Source: Pontibacter virosus
Lineage (GTDB): Bacteria > Bacteroidota > Bacteroidia > Cytophagales > Hymenobacteraceae
Direction: 5' to 3'
Assembly (NCBI RefSeq): GCF_003096355.1
Contig: NZ_QEKI01000009.1
Location: 107,943 to 171,942, forward strand
Length of the DNA: 64,000 nucleotides
Of this stretch, positions 33,898 to 42,535 are shown piece after piece (positions within the stretch are counted from its first letter, which is position 1; the number at the start of each line of letters is the position of its first letter). Position numbers and translations under genes: made by a program. Under the pieces are notes generated by a model that was given only the letters and a program-made list of their open reading frames with translations, made no database searches and was not told where the DNA came from.

Positions 33898-36086
33898 TGC
33901 AGAATAGCCTCCATACCTTGCAGCGTATCCGCCGGGAGTACATCCGGGCGAAAGGATGGCTGTATACCTTGCAGGCGCTGGCCGTAGCCTTGGTGGGCGC
34001 TGCCATCCTGTACAAGTGGCGACTGGAGGTGCCTTTGCTGGCTGGTTTGGCTATCCTGACGATCTTTGGTGCTTTGCTATACCTTGTTTGGGCATGGAGC
34101 CAACTACAGAAGGTTAAGCTCGAGCAGGTGGCTCGTCACCTCAACCGTACCTATCCGCAGCTTGAAGAAAGCACAGGGCTTTTGCTCCAGCCTACTTCCG
34201 AGCTCAACCTACTGGAGCGCCTGCAGCAACAGCGGGTTACCAGCCAGCTACAGACCGCTATACCTGAAAAGCAGTCGGTTTTTCACCTGCAAAAGAAGCC
34301 TACTTATACAGCGTTAGGTATAGCCGTGCTCGTAGCTGCAGGTATAGCTGCACTGCCAGCCGCCTCAATCGCCGATGCCACAAAGGCCGCTCCCCTGCAA
34401 CTCGACTTCCCCGACACGCCCGCAGCAGTTGCAGATACCGCCGTTTCTATTCAGAAGATCGATATCACCATTACGCCGCCTGCCTATACCAGACGCAAAG
34501 CCTATCAGGCCGATCAACCTAATCTGCGGGTGGAGCAGGGTGCCCGGGTGACCTGGCGCATCAGCACCAACCGACCTGCCCGCACTTTGCAACTGGTTCT
34601 CAACGAAGGAAGGCCTCTCCCGCTGCAATCTCAGAATGGCCGCTATACCTTGTCGAGAACATTCATAGAGCCAGCACTTTATCACATTGCCATCAACGGA
34701 CAAAAATCGGCCTACTATACTTTGGAGATCATACCGGATGAAGCCCCGACAATTCAAATCAAGAAGCCGGAGCAGTACACCGAGATTCTGTTCGGCGACC
34801 CGCAGCGCGTGACTATTCGGGCTGAGTTGTCGGACGACTATGGTCTGCGCGACGCCAATATGATCGCCACCGTGGCCAAAGGCTCAGGCGAGGCCGTGAA
34901 GTTCAGGGAAGAGAAAATCAGCATTGGCTTTAGCGGGCAGCGGCGCAATTTCAGTGTGAACAAAACCATCGACCTGCAAAAGTTGGGCATGACTTACGGC
35001 GATGAGCTTTACTTTTATGTGCAGGCCTGGGACAACCACCGCGGATACACCCGCTCCGAAACCTATTTTGTGCAGATCGAGGACACCACCATTGTGGAGA
35101 GCATGGACGACCTGACCATGGGCGTAAACCCCGTGCCCGAGTATTTCCGCAGCCAGCGCCAGATCATCATCGACACCGAGAAGCTGATCAAAGAACAGAA
35201 AACGCTGAGCCGGGCTGTTTTCGAAGAGCGCGGCAACAACCTGGGCGTAGACCAGAAGCTTTTACGGCTGCGTTACGGCAAATTTTTGGGCGAGGAGTTC
35301 GAGTCAGGTATAGGGCCGGGCGGCGGCATACCCGAGGGCGAAGAAGGCCACGAGGAAGAGCACTTTGCCGGCGACGGCCACGACCACCCGGAGTTCGAAG
35401 ACCAGACTAGCGTCGAGGCTCTGCTTGACCCTTACCTGCACAAGCACGACCAGGAAGAAGCCGCCACTTTCTTCGAGCCCGCCGTGAAAGCCAAACTGAA
35501 AGGGGCGCTGGCCCAAATGTGGGAAGCTGAACTGCGGCTGCGCACTCATCGCCCGAAAGAAGCCTTACCCTACGAGTACAAAGCACTGCGCATGCTCAAG
35601 GAGGTACAGCAGAGCACCCGCGCCTACGCCGCCAAAACAGGTTTCGACCCACCGCCACTCAAAGAACCTGAAAAGCGCCTGACAGGGGATTTGAACAAAA
35701 TAAAACCGCTAACCGAAAGACGCACTGTAGAAGCCGATACCAAACTACCCCATACCCGACAGGCCCTGCAGTGGCTGGAACGCCAAAAGCAGGGCGGTAG
35801 GTATAGCCAGCAGGATGTCGCCTTACTGGAGCGGGCCGGACGGGAACTGGCACAGGAGGCACTGGCCAAACCCGGTCGCTACCTCCGCGCTATGCAGGAC
35901 CTCCGCACGCTCATCGCTGACATCAACGCCAACCGTCCGCTTTGTAATGATTGTTTGATGACGGTAGAACGGGCATGGTATGAGTTGCTGCCGCCAGCCA
36001 AGCCATCGCCGCAGAAGCAGAGTACGACGAGAAGTAAACTGGCGAAAAGTTATTTGGAACAGTTATCAGAGAGCAGTAAAAAATAA
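33897..36086 (+). CDS. DUF4175 family membrane protein
   Basis: A 729-residue protein with two N-terminal membrane spans (about 25-45 and 50-75) and a third at 145-165, then a large periplasmic portion. The DUF4175-type features are the TPPAYT segment after the third span, and long helical, charged C-terminal regions with a Glu/His-rich stretch at about 475-500 (EGHEEEHFAGDGHDHPEFED) that could bind metal. It is translationally coupled to the BatA gene (overlap of one base) and belongs to the same cluster. Confidence 0.87.
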   Translation: MQNSLHTLQRIRREYIRAKGWLYTLQALAVALVGAAILYKWRLEVPLLAGLAILTIFGALLYLVWAWSQLQKVKLEQVARHLNRTYPQLEESTGLLLQPTSELNLLERLQQQRVTSQLQTAIPEKQSVFHLQKKPTYTALGIAVLVAAGIAALPAASIADATKAAPLQLDFPDTPAAVADTAVSIQKIDITITPPAYTRRKAYQADQPNLRVEQGARVTWRISTNRPARTLQLVLNEGRPLPLQSQNGRYTLSRTFIEPALYHIAINGQKSAYYTLEIIPDEAPTIQIKKPEQYTEILFGDPQRVTIRAELSDDYGLRDANMIATVAKGSGEAVKFREEKISIGFSGQRRNFSVNKTIDLQKLGMTYGDELYFYVQAWDNHRGYTRSETYFVQIEDTTIVESMDDLTMGVNPVPEYFRSQRQIIIDTEKLIKEQKTLSRAVFEERGNNLGVDQKLLRLRYGKFLGEEFESGIGPGGGIPEGEEGHEEEHFAGDGHDHPEFEDQTSVEALLDPYLHKHDQEEAATFFEPAVKAKLKGALAQMWEAELRLRTHRPKEALPYEYKALRMLKEVQQSTRAYAAKTGFDPPPLKEPEKRLTGDLNKIKPLTERRTVEADTKLPHTRQALQWLERQKQGGRYSQQDVALLERAGRELAQEALAKPGRYLRAMQDLRTLIADINANRPLCNDCLMTVERAWYELLPPAKPSPQKQSTTRSKLAKSYLEQLSESSKK

Positions 36087-36098
36087 ACAATCAAACGA

Positions 36099-37913
36099 GT
36101 GCAGTATACCTTCCCATACCTCCCCTGGCTTCTCGCTACTTTAGCCGTTCTTTTGCTCGGCTGGCTGGCGTGGCGTCGGCCTGACCGCAGGCGACTGGTA
36201 TGGCGCCTGTTGGCCAGTGCAATAGCAGGTATAAGTCTGGTGCTGTTGCTTTTCCCACCCACCTATCAGCGGGCGCTTGACCCAAGTACCGCTATTTTGC
36301 TGACAGAGGGGTATGAGGCAGATTCGCTAAGTGCCCTGATCGAGCGACTGGAACCCAATCCGCTGGTGTATACCTACAAAACCCAAGCCCCGAAAGCAGC
36401 TGCTATATCTGATTTTTATACTTTCCGGCAGGAGCAACCGCATGTACAGACGATACACATACTAGGGCATGGCTTGGCAGAGCAGGATTTGCTAACCTTG
36501 CAGGATGTCAGTGTGATACCGCACCTATCCAGTGTAGCTGCAGGTATAGCCTCCATCACTTGGCCGGAAACTATCACATTGGGTGAGGCACTGACCGTGG
36601 CGGGTCAGTATAGCCAGACTATCGATGAAGAGACGACCCTCTACCTGCAAGCCGCGGGGCAAGTACGCGACTCCGTTAGGTTAAAAGAAATTGGCCAGCA
36701 TACCTTCCAGTTGCGCTATACCCCGAAGCAGGAGGGCCGCTATACCTATTCCTTAACAGCGAGATCAGGCGACAAAGTAGATACGCTCGGTCACGTGCCC
36801 GTGAAAGTAGATGCTGCCATCAAACCTGCCGTGTTGCTTGTATCGTCTTTTCCGTTGTTCGAGTTCAAATTCCTGAAAAACCACCTCGGGCAATTGCAGC
36901 ACAAAGTGGCATTGCGCAGCACCGTCAGCAAAGGTATGTACCAGAGCGAATGGCTCAACATGGTACAAACCGACCTGAGTCGTATCACGCCCAAATTACT
37001 GCAGCAGTTTGATTTGGTGATCATAGAGCCCCAGGCTTTGCAGGAACTTAGCAGCGCCGAACGGGCAACACTGCAGCGAGCCGTTACCGAAGATGGGCTG
37101 GGTGTGCTGACTGTTGCGGCTGAACAACTGGGCAACCGAACCACGGCTTTCTTCACCAATTTCCAAAGCAAGCGCCTGTCGCAGCAGGACACCCGCAGCG
37201 CCCGGGCCTACTGGACCAACGGCACCACAGCAGCGGTTATACCTGTGTCGCCTTATACCCTGGTGAGCAGCGAGGCCGTGACGGGGCTGATAGAAGAGCA
37301 AAGCAACAACCTGTTGGCGGCGGGCCGCAAGGCTGGCTGGGGCACCGTGGCGCTGTCGGTGGTGCCGCAAACGTTCAGCTGGCAGCTCGAAGGCAAGCAA
37401 AACACTTACGCCAGCTACTGGGCACACTTGCTATCGTCGGTTGCCAAACGCGAAGTGCAGGATAAGTTCTGGCAAGTTAGCAAACCGCAGGTGCCACAGA
37501 TTCACCAACCGGTTACACTACAGCTCACTGATTATACCTTAATTACAGCTTCCCTTATACCTGCGGCAACCGTCCGTAGCACAGCCGACACAGTTCGAAC
37601 GGGTATAGCGTTACAGCAAAGCGTTCATCAACCCGAGGTATACGAAGGCACTTTCTGGCCGCGCCGTTCGGGCTGGCATGTAGTGGAATCGCCGGGCGTG
37701 GAGCCGCTTTATTTTCTGGTGCAGGATACTGCCGCGTGGCAGCATCAAGGTATACAAGCCAGGCGGGAAGCGACGTTGGGGTTTGCCGCACAGCAGCGCA
37801 CTAGAGTGGCAGAAAACAAAACGGCCTATGCAGAGGAGCAAGTGCCCGTGATCTGGTTTTTCCTGCTGTTTGTGCTCAGCACCGGGTTCCTATGGCTGGA
37901 GGAGAAGCTGTAG
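36099..37913 (+). CDS. Large membrane protein of the MoxR cluster
   Basis: A 604-residue protein starting with GTG at 36099. Two membrane spans lie in the first 60 residues and one near the C-terminus (about 580-600, VIWFFLLFVLSTGFLWL). The middle region at about 240-390 looks like a glutamine-amidotransferase-like fold (PAVLLVSSFPLFEFKFLK, then LVIIEPQAL and LGVLTVAAEQ), as in other large proteins of these operons, but no catalytic triad is evident. Function unknown; probably an inner-membrane component with BatA and DUF4175 proteins. Confidence 0.8.
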   Translation: MQYTFPYLPWLLATLAVLLLGWLAWRRPDRRRLVWRLLASAIAGISLVLLLFPPTYQRALDPSTAILLTEGYEADSLSALIERLEPNPLVYTYKTQAPKAAAISDFYTFRQEQPHVQTIHILGHGLAEQDLLTLQDVSVIPHLSSVAAGIASITWPETITLGEALTVAGQYSQTIDEETTLYLQAAGQVRDSVRLKEIGQHTFQLRYTPKQEGRYTYSLTARSGDKVDTLGHVPVKVDAAIKPAVLLVSSFPLFEFKFLKNHLGQLQHKVALRSTVSKGMYQSEWLNMVQTDLSRITPKLLQQFDLVIIEPQALQELSSAERATLQRAVTEDGLGVLTVAAEQLGNRTTAFFTNFQSKRLSQQDTRSARAYWTNGTTAAVIPVSPYTLVSSEAVTGLIEEQSNNLLAAGRKAGWGTVALSVVPQTFSWQLEGKQNTYASYWAHLLSSVAKREVQDKFWQVSKPQVPQIHQPVTLQLTDYTLITASLIPAATVRSTADTVRTGIALQQSVHQPEVYEGTFWPRRSGWHVVESPGVEPLYFLVQDTAAWQHQGIQARREATLGFAAQQRTRVAENKTAYAEEQVPVIWFFLLFVLSTGFLWLEEKL

Positions 37914-37936
37914 ACTCTTTGTTACGATCTTAACCT

Positions 37937-38761
37937 TTATTTATGCCCAACCGGCAGCGCCTTTGCTGCAAACGTATCCAGCAGTTGTATCAGATCCGGT
38001 ATGCACTCCAGGTTGAGGGTATGGCCTACATGCGGCAGAATCTCCAGCTCCCCGTGCGGCAGTGACTGGTACATGGCGCGGCCCATCTCCGGCGTGCAAA
38101 GCATGTCTTCTTCGCCGTGCACCACCAATACCGGCAGCTGTACTTTCTTTAGTTCTTCGAGGTAGTTGCCGCTTTCTTCGGTGGCACGCACCAGCTTCAG
38201 CAGTCGCTCCGGGGTGGGACTTTGGCTCGTTTTGCTGTTTTTGAGATTCTCAATCGTAATGATGGGGTTCAGGAAATAGCTGCGGCCCAGCACAAAAGGC
38301 AGCATCACATCGAGCATCAGCGAATAGCCGCCTGCCAGCAAAGCCTGTTTCCAACTGGCCCCGATGGCGTCGAAGTAAGCATCTTTGTACGGAAAGGTTG
38401 AGAGGAGCACGCCCCGCTGCACCAACTCCGGATGATTCACCAGAAAACGCTGCGCCACCGCACCACCGTAGGATATACCCACCAATATCGTATCGGCTGG
38501 CAATTGCAAACTTTTGAGCAAATCAGCCAGATCGGCGGCGTGTCCTTCAAAGCTCCGGTGCTCCGCCGCTTCATCCGACTGTCCCTGAAACACCAGATCC
38601 ACCAGCACCAGCCGGTACTTCTTACCGAGGGCATGCACCAGTCCCGCCCAGGCCGCCGTCGACTGCGACAGTCCGTTCAGGAAAACCATCGCCAGTGTGG
38701 CCTCAGCGTTTCCGTGCAGTTCGTAGTGTAGTTCCAGTCCGTCGGGCAGGCGATGTCGCAT
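37937..38761 (-). CDS. Alpha/beta hydrolase
   Basis: A 274-residue cytosolic hydrolase with the nucleophile elbow GISYGG (Ser near residue 97), acid in HGEEDMLC and His in HVGHTLN. This is the pattern of esterases, haloperoxidase-like and lactonase-like enzymes of about 270 residues; the substrate is not apparent. It faces the MoxR cluster convergently. Confidence 0.88.
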   Translation of the reverse strand: MRHRLPDGLELHYELHGNAEATLAMVFLNGLSQSTAAWAGLVHALGKKYRLVLVDLVFQGQSDEAAEHRSFEGHAADLADLLKSLQLPADTILVGISYGGAVAQRFLVNHPELVQRGVLLSTFPYKDAYFDAIGASWKQALLAGGYSLMLDVMLPFVLGRSYFLNPIITIENLKNSKTSQSPTPERLLKLVRATEESGNYLEELKKVQLPVLVVHGEEDMLCTPEMGRAMYQSLPHGELEILPHVGHTLNLECIPDLIQLLDTFAAKALPVGHK

Positions 38762-39202
38762 GGTGTCGTTAGTTTAAGGTGGGGGGAATGATGACCAAAT
38801 CTAAAGGAAAATTCTGAAAGGCATTCAGCGAGGTATGGCCAAACCGTACCTGCATCAGGCGTAGGCACAAATTTTCGCGGTAAACTTCTTATAAAAAATG
38901 GCTGCCTATACCTAAGTTACTGGTCTTGCATATAACTCGTGAGCTTTCACAAGGCCAATGGCAACCAACCTATACCTCATCCTCCTTGGCCATCGCTCTT
39001 CCGGATTTCCTAATCCAGAAGCTTTATCGAGGGGCCCTACCCCCACTGCTAGGGATTTCCTAATCCCCTTGCCATATATAATGCGGATTACAAATCCGCG
39101 ACAGTTAGATTTCGGATTTATCAACCCGAAATAGCATCCGGTGCAAATCAAAGCAGCCAAAGTCCGGCAGATAGCGCACGCTCGCGGTACGCGAACGAGG
39201 AC
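38762..39202. other. Intergenic region with REP-like hairpins
   Basis: No gene. The left part has two GGTATAG motifs (38887, 38970). The right part carries the run of hairpins described separately, just beyond the stop codon of the histidine kinase gene. Confidence 0.6.
38998..39131. repeat. Cluster of four REP-like palindromes
   Basis: Four consecutive hairpins share a GGATT...AATCC core: 38998-39020 (CTTC-GGATT / AATCC-GAAG with one mismatch), 39053-39067 (GGGATT/AATCCC), 39083-39099 (GCGGATT/AATCCGC, loop of 3) and 39110-39131 (TTTCGG-TT / AA-CCGAAA). This is the look of repetitive extragenic palindromes mobilised by RAYT transposases; none of that family is in the window. It could also act as a terminator or mRNA stabiliser for the histidine kinase transcript. 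Confidence 0.7.
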
Positions 39203-41368
39203 TCAGCAGATCTCGCCTTCCAGCTGCAATTGCTTGTCTGTGGGCTGTTCAGGTATAATTAGCGGCACGGTAAAGTAAAACCGACTGCCCTTTCTGAGTT
39301 CTGTCTCTACCTGTATAGCCCCCCCGTGTCGCTCCACAAAATCGCGGCAGAGCAGCAGCCCGAGGCCCGTTCCTTTTTCGTTCACGGTGCCTTTGGTAGC
39401 CATGGCGGGCGTTTCCAGCTTAAAGAGCGTGGCCAGCACATCGGGACTTATACCTGTACCCTGGTCTGTTACGGCAATGGTCGCCATGTTGCCTGGGCTT
39501 TCTTCAGCAGATACCTTAATCAGTCCGCCTGGGTAGGAGAACTTAATGGCATTGTGCAGCAGGTTTCGGACTATGAAATCGAGCATGTGCGCATCGGCAC
39601 GGACTTGCAGCGCGGGCGGCACCTGTACCTGCCATGCGATTTGTTTGGTATCGGCCGTGTCTTTGAGCAGGACCACGTTGCGGTTCACCAGCTCCGTTAC
39701 CGACAGCACTTCCGGCTCAAAGTGCACATGGTGACCTGAGGCAGTCTGGGCTGTCGACCATTGCAGCAGATTTTCGAGCAGGGACTGCAGGTTGCGCACT
39801 GACACCTGCGTGTGCGTGGCCAGCTTCTGCATCTGATCCGGCTTCATCTTGTCCGAGAAGTTCAGGAGTATGTTCAGGAAAGACTCCAGCGTGGCCAGCG
39901 GCGTGCGGATGTCATGCGAGATGATGGAAAAGAAGCGGTCCTTGAAATAGTTGAGCCGCCGCAGTTTGTGCTCCGAAGCCTTAAGCTTGCGCACCGTGTC
40001 TTTGAGCTCCTGCGTGCGATGGTGAAGCGCGGCCGTGCGGTTAGCCACCATCACTTCCAGCTCGTTCTTCTGCTGTTCTATCAACAGCTTGCGCTCGGTT
40101 TCCTTCTCGCGCTCGAGTCGCTCCTTCTCGAGCACCCTGGCGTTGAGTTCGCTTGTTACGGTGTTCAACCTGTAGGCCAGACCGAGCGAGAACAAGACCA
40201 CCTGAGCCACTATACCTACCTGCGCCGCATACACAGTTACGATGTTGTCCGGCACGAGATGGTTTTCTTTCAGAATGAACAGCAAGGCTCCTACTACAAA
40301 GAACACATTCGCGATCAGGAAGTAAAGCGCCGGTCTATACCCCTGGCGCAGCGACTGTATACTGGTCAGCACCATCGCCACCAGCACCAACCCACCGATG
40401 ATGCCGATCAAACTCACGCAGGCTTGCAGCAGGTCGAGCGGTGTGAAGTAAGAGAGCAGCCCCATCCCTACCGGCAGCATGTAAAGCAGGGCTAATAGTG
40501 TAAGCGCCTTGTCCCAGACAGGCATGGTACGCTGGGTATTGAGGTAGTGCCGTGTGAACAACACCCGGAACAAGCCATTGAAGGTGACGATAAACGGGAA
40601 GCTGTGCGCATTCCAGAGCGGGGCGTTTGGCCAGAGCAGCTCAAGGGCAAAGCCGTGATAAAACATAAAGTAGAGTCCCGTGCCCAGCAGCGCCAACACA
40701 TAGTACAGGTAACTGCGATCGCGCACCGAGGCGAACAGCACGAGGTTGTAAAGCGTCATCACGAGGATAATGCCGATGAATATACCCTGCCCGAACAACC
40801 TGTCGCTGTTGGTCGCGCTCACCTGTTCCGGCAGCAGTAGTTGCACCCGCAGCGCCTGTGGCTTATAGAGGTTGATGTCGCCCTGCAGACGCAGGTATAG
40901 CGTGGTGGTGCTGTTGGACAGCAGCTCTAGCCGGATGTAGGATTTGTAAGAAGGCACATCCCGCTCCCCAATGGGCAAAAGCTGGCCTGTGCGCTTGAAG
41001 GTGTGGCCTGTTTCGTTTTGCTGAAAGAGTTGGATGTGGCTCCAGTCGCCGGCATAAAGGAGGCGTGTCTGTTCACGATTAGTAGGATTCCGCAACACCA
41101 CACGCACCCAGTGCACCGTCTTGCCCGGCTGCAGCACAGCGTCGGTATTGTTTGGGACAAAGCGATAGGTTTGAACCTGGTCAACTGACAGTGTTGCGCT
41201 TGGGTCGTGGTATACCTGCAATGCCTCCGCTATACGCTGTTCCGAAGCCGTCACATCCACCGTATCGGGTGCCTGCGCACGGGCCTGCAACACTGCCAAC
41301 AGAAAAGGCAGCAAGGCGAGCACCCTGAAAAGGCGACGAGAACAGCAGGTATAGCAAGGCGCAAGCAT
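39203..41368 (-). CDS. 7TMR-DISM sensor histidine kinase
   Basis: A 721-residue kinase. After a signal peptide (ending LQARAQ), an extracytoplasmic 7TMR-DISM ligand domain (about 35-190) precedes seven membrane spans (about 195-410), then a coiled coil (ARVLEKERLEREKETERKLL), a HisKA domain with phospho-acceptor His in FFSIISHDIRTPL, and a HATPase domain with N box NLLHNAIKFS, G1 DQGTGIS and G2 GTGLGLLLC. It is divergent from and presumably paired with the LytTR response regulator. The input signal is unknown; the family often senses carbohydrates or envelope molecules. Confidence 0.93.
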   Translation of the reverse strand: MLAPCYTCCSRRLFRVLALLPFLLAVLQARAQAPDTVDVTASEQRIAEALQVYHDPSATLSVDQVQTYRFVPNNTDAVLQPGKTVHWVRVVLRNPTNREQTRLLYAGDWSHIQLFQQNETGHTFKRTGQLLPIGERDVPSYKSYIRLELLSNSTTTLYLRLQGDINLYKPQALRVQLLLPEQVSATNSDRLFGQGIFIGIILVMTLYNLVLFASVRDRSYLYYVLALLGTGLYFMFYHGFALELLWPNAPLWNAHSFPFIVTFNGLFRVLFTRHYLNTQRTMPVWDKALTLLALLYMLPVGMGLLSYFTPLDLLQACVSLIGIIGGLVLVAMVLTSIQSLRQGYRPALYFLIANVFFVVGALLFILKENHLVPDNIVTVYAAQVGIVAQVVLFSLGLAYRLNTVTSELNARVLEKERLEREKETERKLLIEQQKNELEVMVANRTAALHHRTQELKDTVRKLKASEHKLRRLNYFKDRFFSIISHDIRTPLATLESFLNILLNFSDKMKPDQMQKLATHTQVSVRNLQSLLENLLQWSTAQTASGHHVHFEPEVLSVTELVNRNVVLLKDTADTKQIAWQVQVPPALQVRADAHMLDFIVRNLLHNAIKFSYPGGLIKVSAEESPGNMATIAVTDQGTGISPDVLATLFKLETPAMATKGTVNEKGTGLGLLLCRDFVERHGGAIQVETELRKGSRFYFTVPLIIPEQPTDKQLQLEGEIC

Positions 41369-41489
41369 ACGTCAATTTACAAAATAATCTGAGTTCAGCT
41401 ATACTTCGGGGTATAAGAGATTTCGCCATTGGAAACCTTTTGCTATATTGAGCTGCTATACCTCACCGATTTCACTCACACTTATACCT
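41369..41489. promoter_or_regulatory. Divergent control region, histidine kinase and LytTR regulator
   Basis: A 121-base shared upstream region with a short palindrome (TATAC-ttcggg-GTATA, near 41402) and one exact CTATACC motif at 41456. No good TAnnTTTG box; autoregulation by the LytTR protein is plausible but unproven. Confidence 0.4.
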
Positions 41490-42254
41490 ATGGCCCGGCT
41501 TAAATTACTGATTGCAGAAGATGATGTGGTGATTGCCCAGAACCTGTCGCTTTCGCTGGAGTCGATGGGGTACGAGGTATGCCAGGCTGTGAGTTCGGGC
41601 GAGGAGTTGCTGCTGCAGGTGCACCAGCACCAACCGGATCTGATCATCCTGGACATCACGCTGGAGGGCAAACTCGACGGCATTGAGACAGCCGCACTGT
41701 TAGCGAAGGCAACCAAGGTTCCCTTTATTTTCATGACGGCTTTTTCGGACAAGGAAACCATTGACCGCGCCAAGCAAACCAATCCGCATGCCTACCTGGT
41801 GAAGCCTTTTGATGCCCGCACCCTGCAAAGCAGCATTGAACTAGCCATCCACAATGCCGGCACACGGCAACTGCAGCCAGAGCAGGCTGTAGCTATACCT
41901 GTTCAAGCTACCGATACCGTGGAGGCCGACAACTTTCTGTTGCACGACGCCCTGTTCGTGAAGGTGCGCAACCGCCTTGAAAAGGTGATGCTCGAAGACA
42001 TCGTCTGGGCCGAAGCGCAGGACATCTACTGCAACATCAAGACCCGCACGCACCTGCACCTGGTCAGCCAAAGCCTGAAGAATCTGGAGCAGCGCCTGCC
42101 TGCCAATCAGTTTATGCGCGTGCACCGCTCCTACATCGTGCAGCTCACCGCCATCGAGGCCATCGAAGACAACAACATCCTGATCGGTGGCAAGCAGATT
42201 CCCATTGGCAACACACACCGCGACGCCTTGCTGAAGCGACTGCAGATACTATAG
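41490..42254 (+). CDS. LytTR-family response regulator
   Basis: A 254-residue regulator from the ATG at 41490. The receiver domain has the acidic pocket EDD at 10-12 and phospho-acceptor Asp55 (LIILDITLEG), Thr in FMTAFSD and Lys in LVKPFD. A linker follows, then a LytTR DNA-binding domain (about 155-253: ALFVKVRNRLEKVMLEDIVW, QFMRVHRSYIV, IPIGNTHRDAL). Its partner is the divergently encoded histidine kinase. LytTR proteins bind direct repeats upstream of target genes. Confidence 0.94.
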   Translation: MARLKLLIAEDDVVIAQNLSLSLESMGYEVCQAVSSGEELLLQVHQHQPDLIILDITLEGKLDGIETAALLAKATKVPFIFMTAFSDKETIDRAKQTNPHAYLVKPFDARTLQSSIELAIHNAGTRQLQPEQAVAIPVQATDTVEADNFLLHDALFVKVRNRLEKVMLEDIVWAEAQDIYCNIKTRTHLHLVSQSLKNLEQRLPANQFMRVHRSYIVQLTAIEAIEDNNILIGGKQIPIGNTHRDALLKRLQIL

Positions 42255-42305
42255 AGTTTAGAAGTTTGAGAGTTGGGGAGTTGGGGAGTTTAGGAGTTGG
42301 AGAGG
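42255..42305 (+). repeat. GAGTT-type degenerate repeat
   Basis: Runs such as GAGAGTTGGGGAGTTGGGG and AGTTTAGGAGTT. The spacer at 32330-32358 carries the reverse complement (CTCAAACTCCTAAACTT). Confidence 0.55.
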
Positions 42306-42535
42306 TATAGCCCACCGGGGAAACGCTCTGCCCGAATCCTGCACTAAACAATTAACAACTAACAATCTAACCATTCACCAATTTAACCATCAGCCAACTC
42401 ATTTAAAATTCGCCCCACCTTCCCTCTCACCGATTTCACCTTAAATTATTCCCGTTTGGCAAGTATAGGCTTCTGGTAATGTTTATTATTAGCTAAATTA
42501 ATTCAATATTTCCTTAGCAATAATACCATTCACGC
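42255..42535. other. Intergenic region with GAGTT repeats
   Basis: The left 50 bases are imperfect repeats of GAGTTTGGGAGTT (42255-42305). The rest is AT-rich and AAC-rich with no clear promoter before the symporter start at 42536. Confidence 0.5.

Noticed and set aside
38912..39160. 82-codon minus-strand frame in the REP region
   Set aside because: It translates the palindromes themselves; no protein signature.
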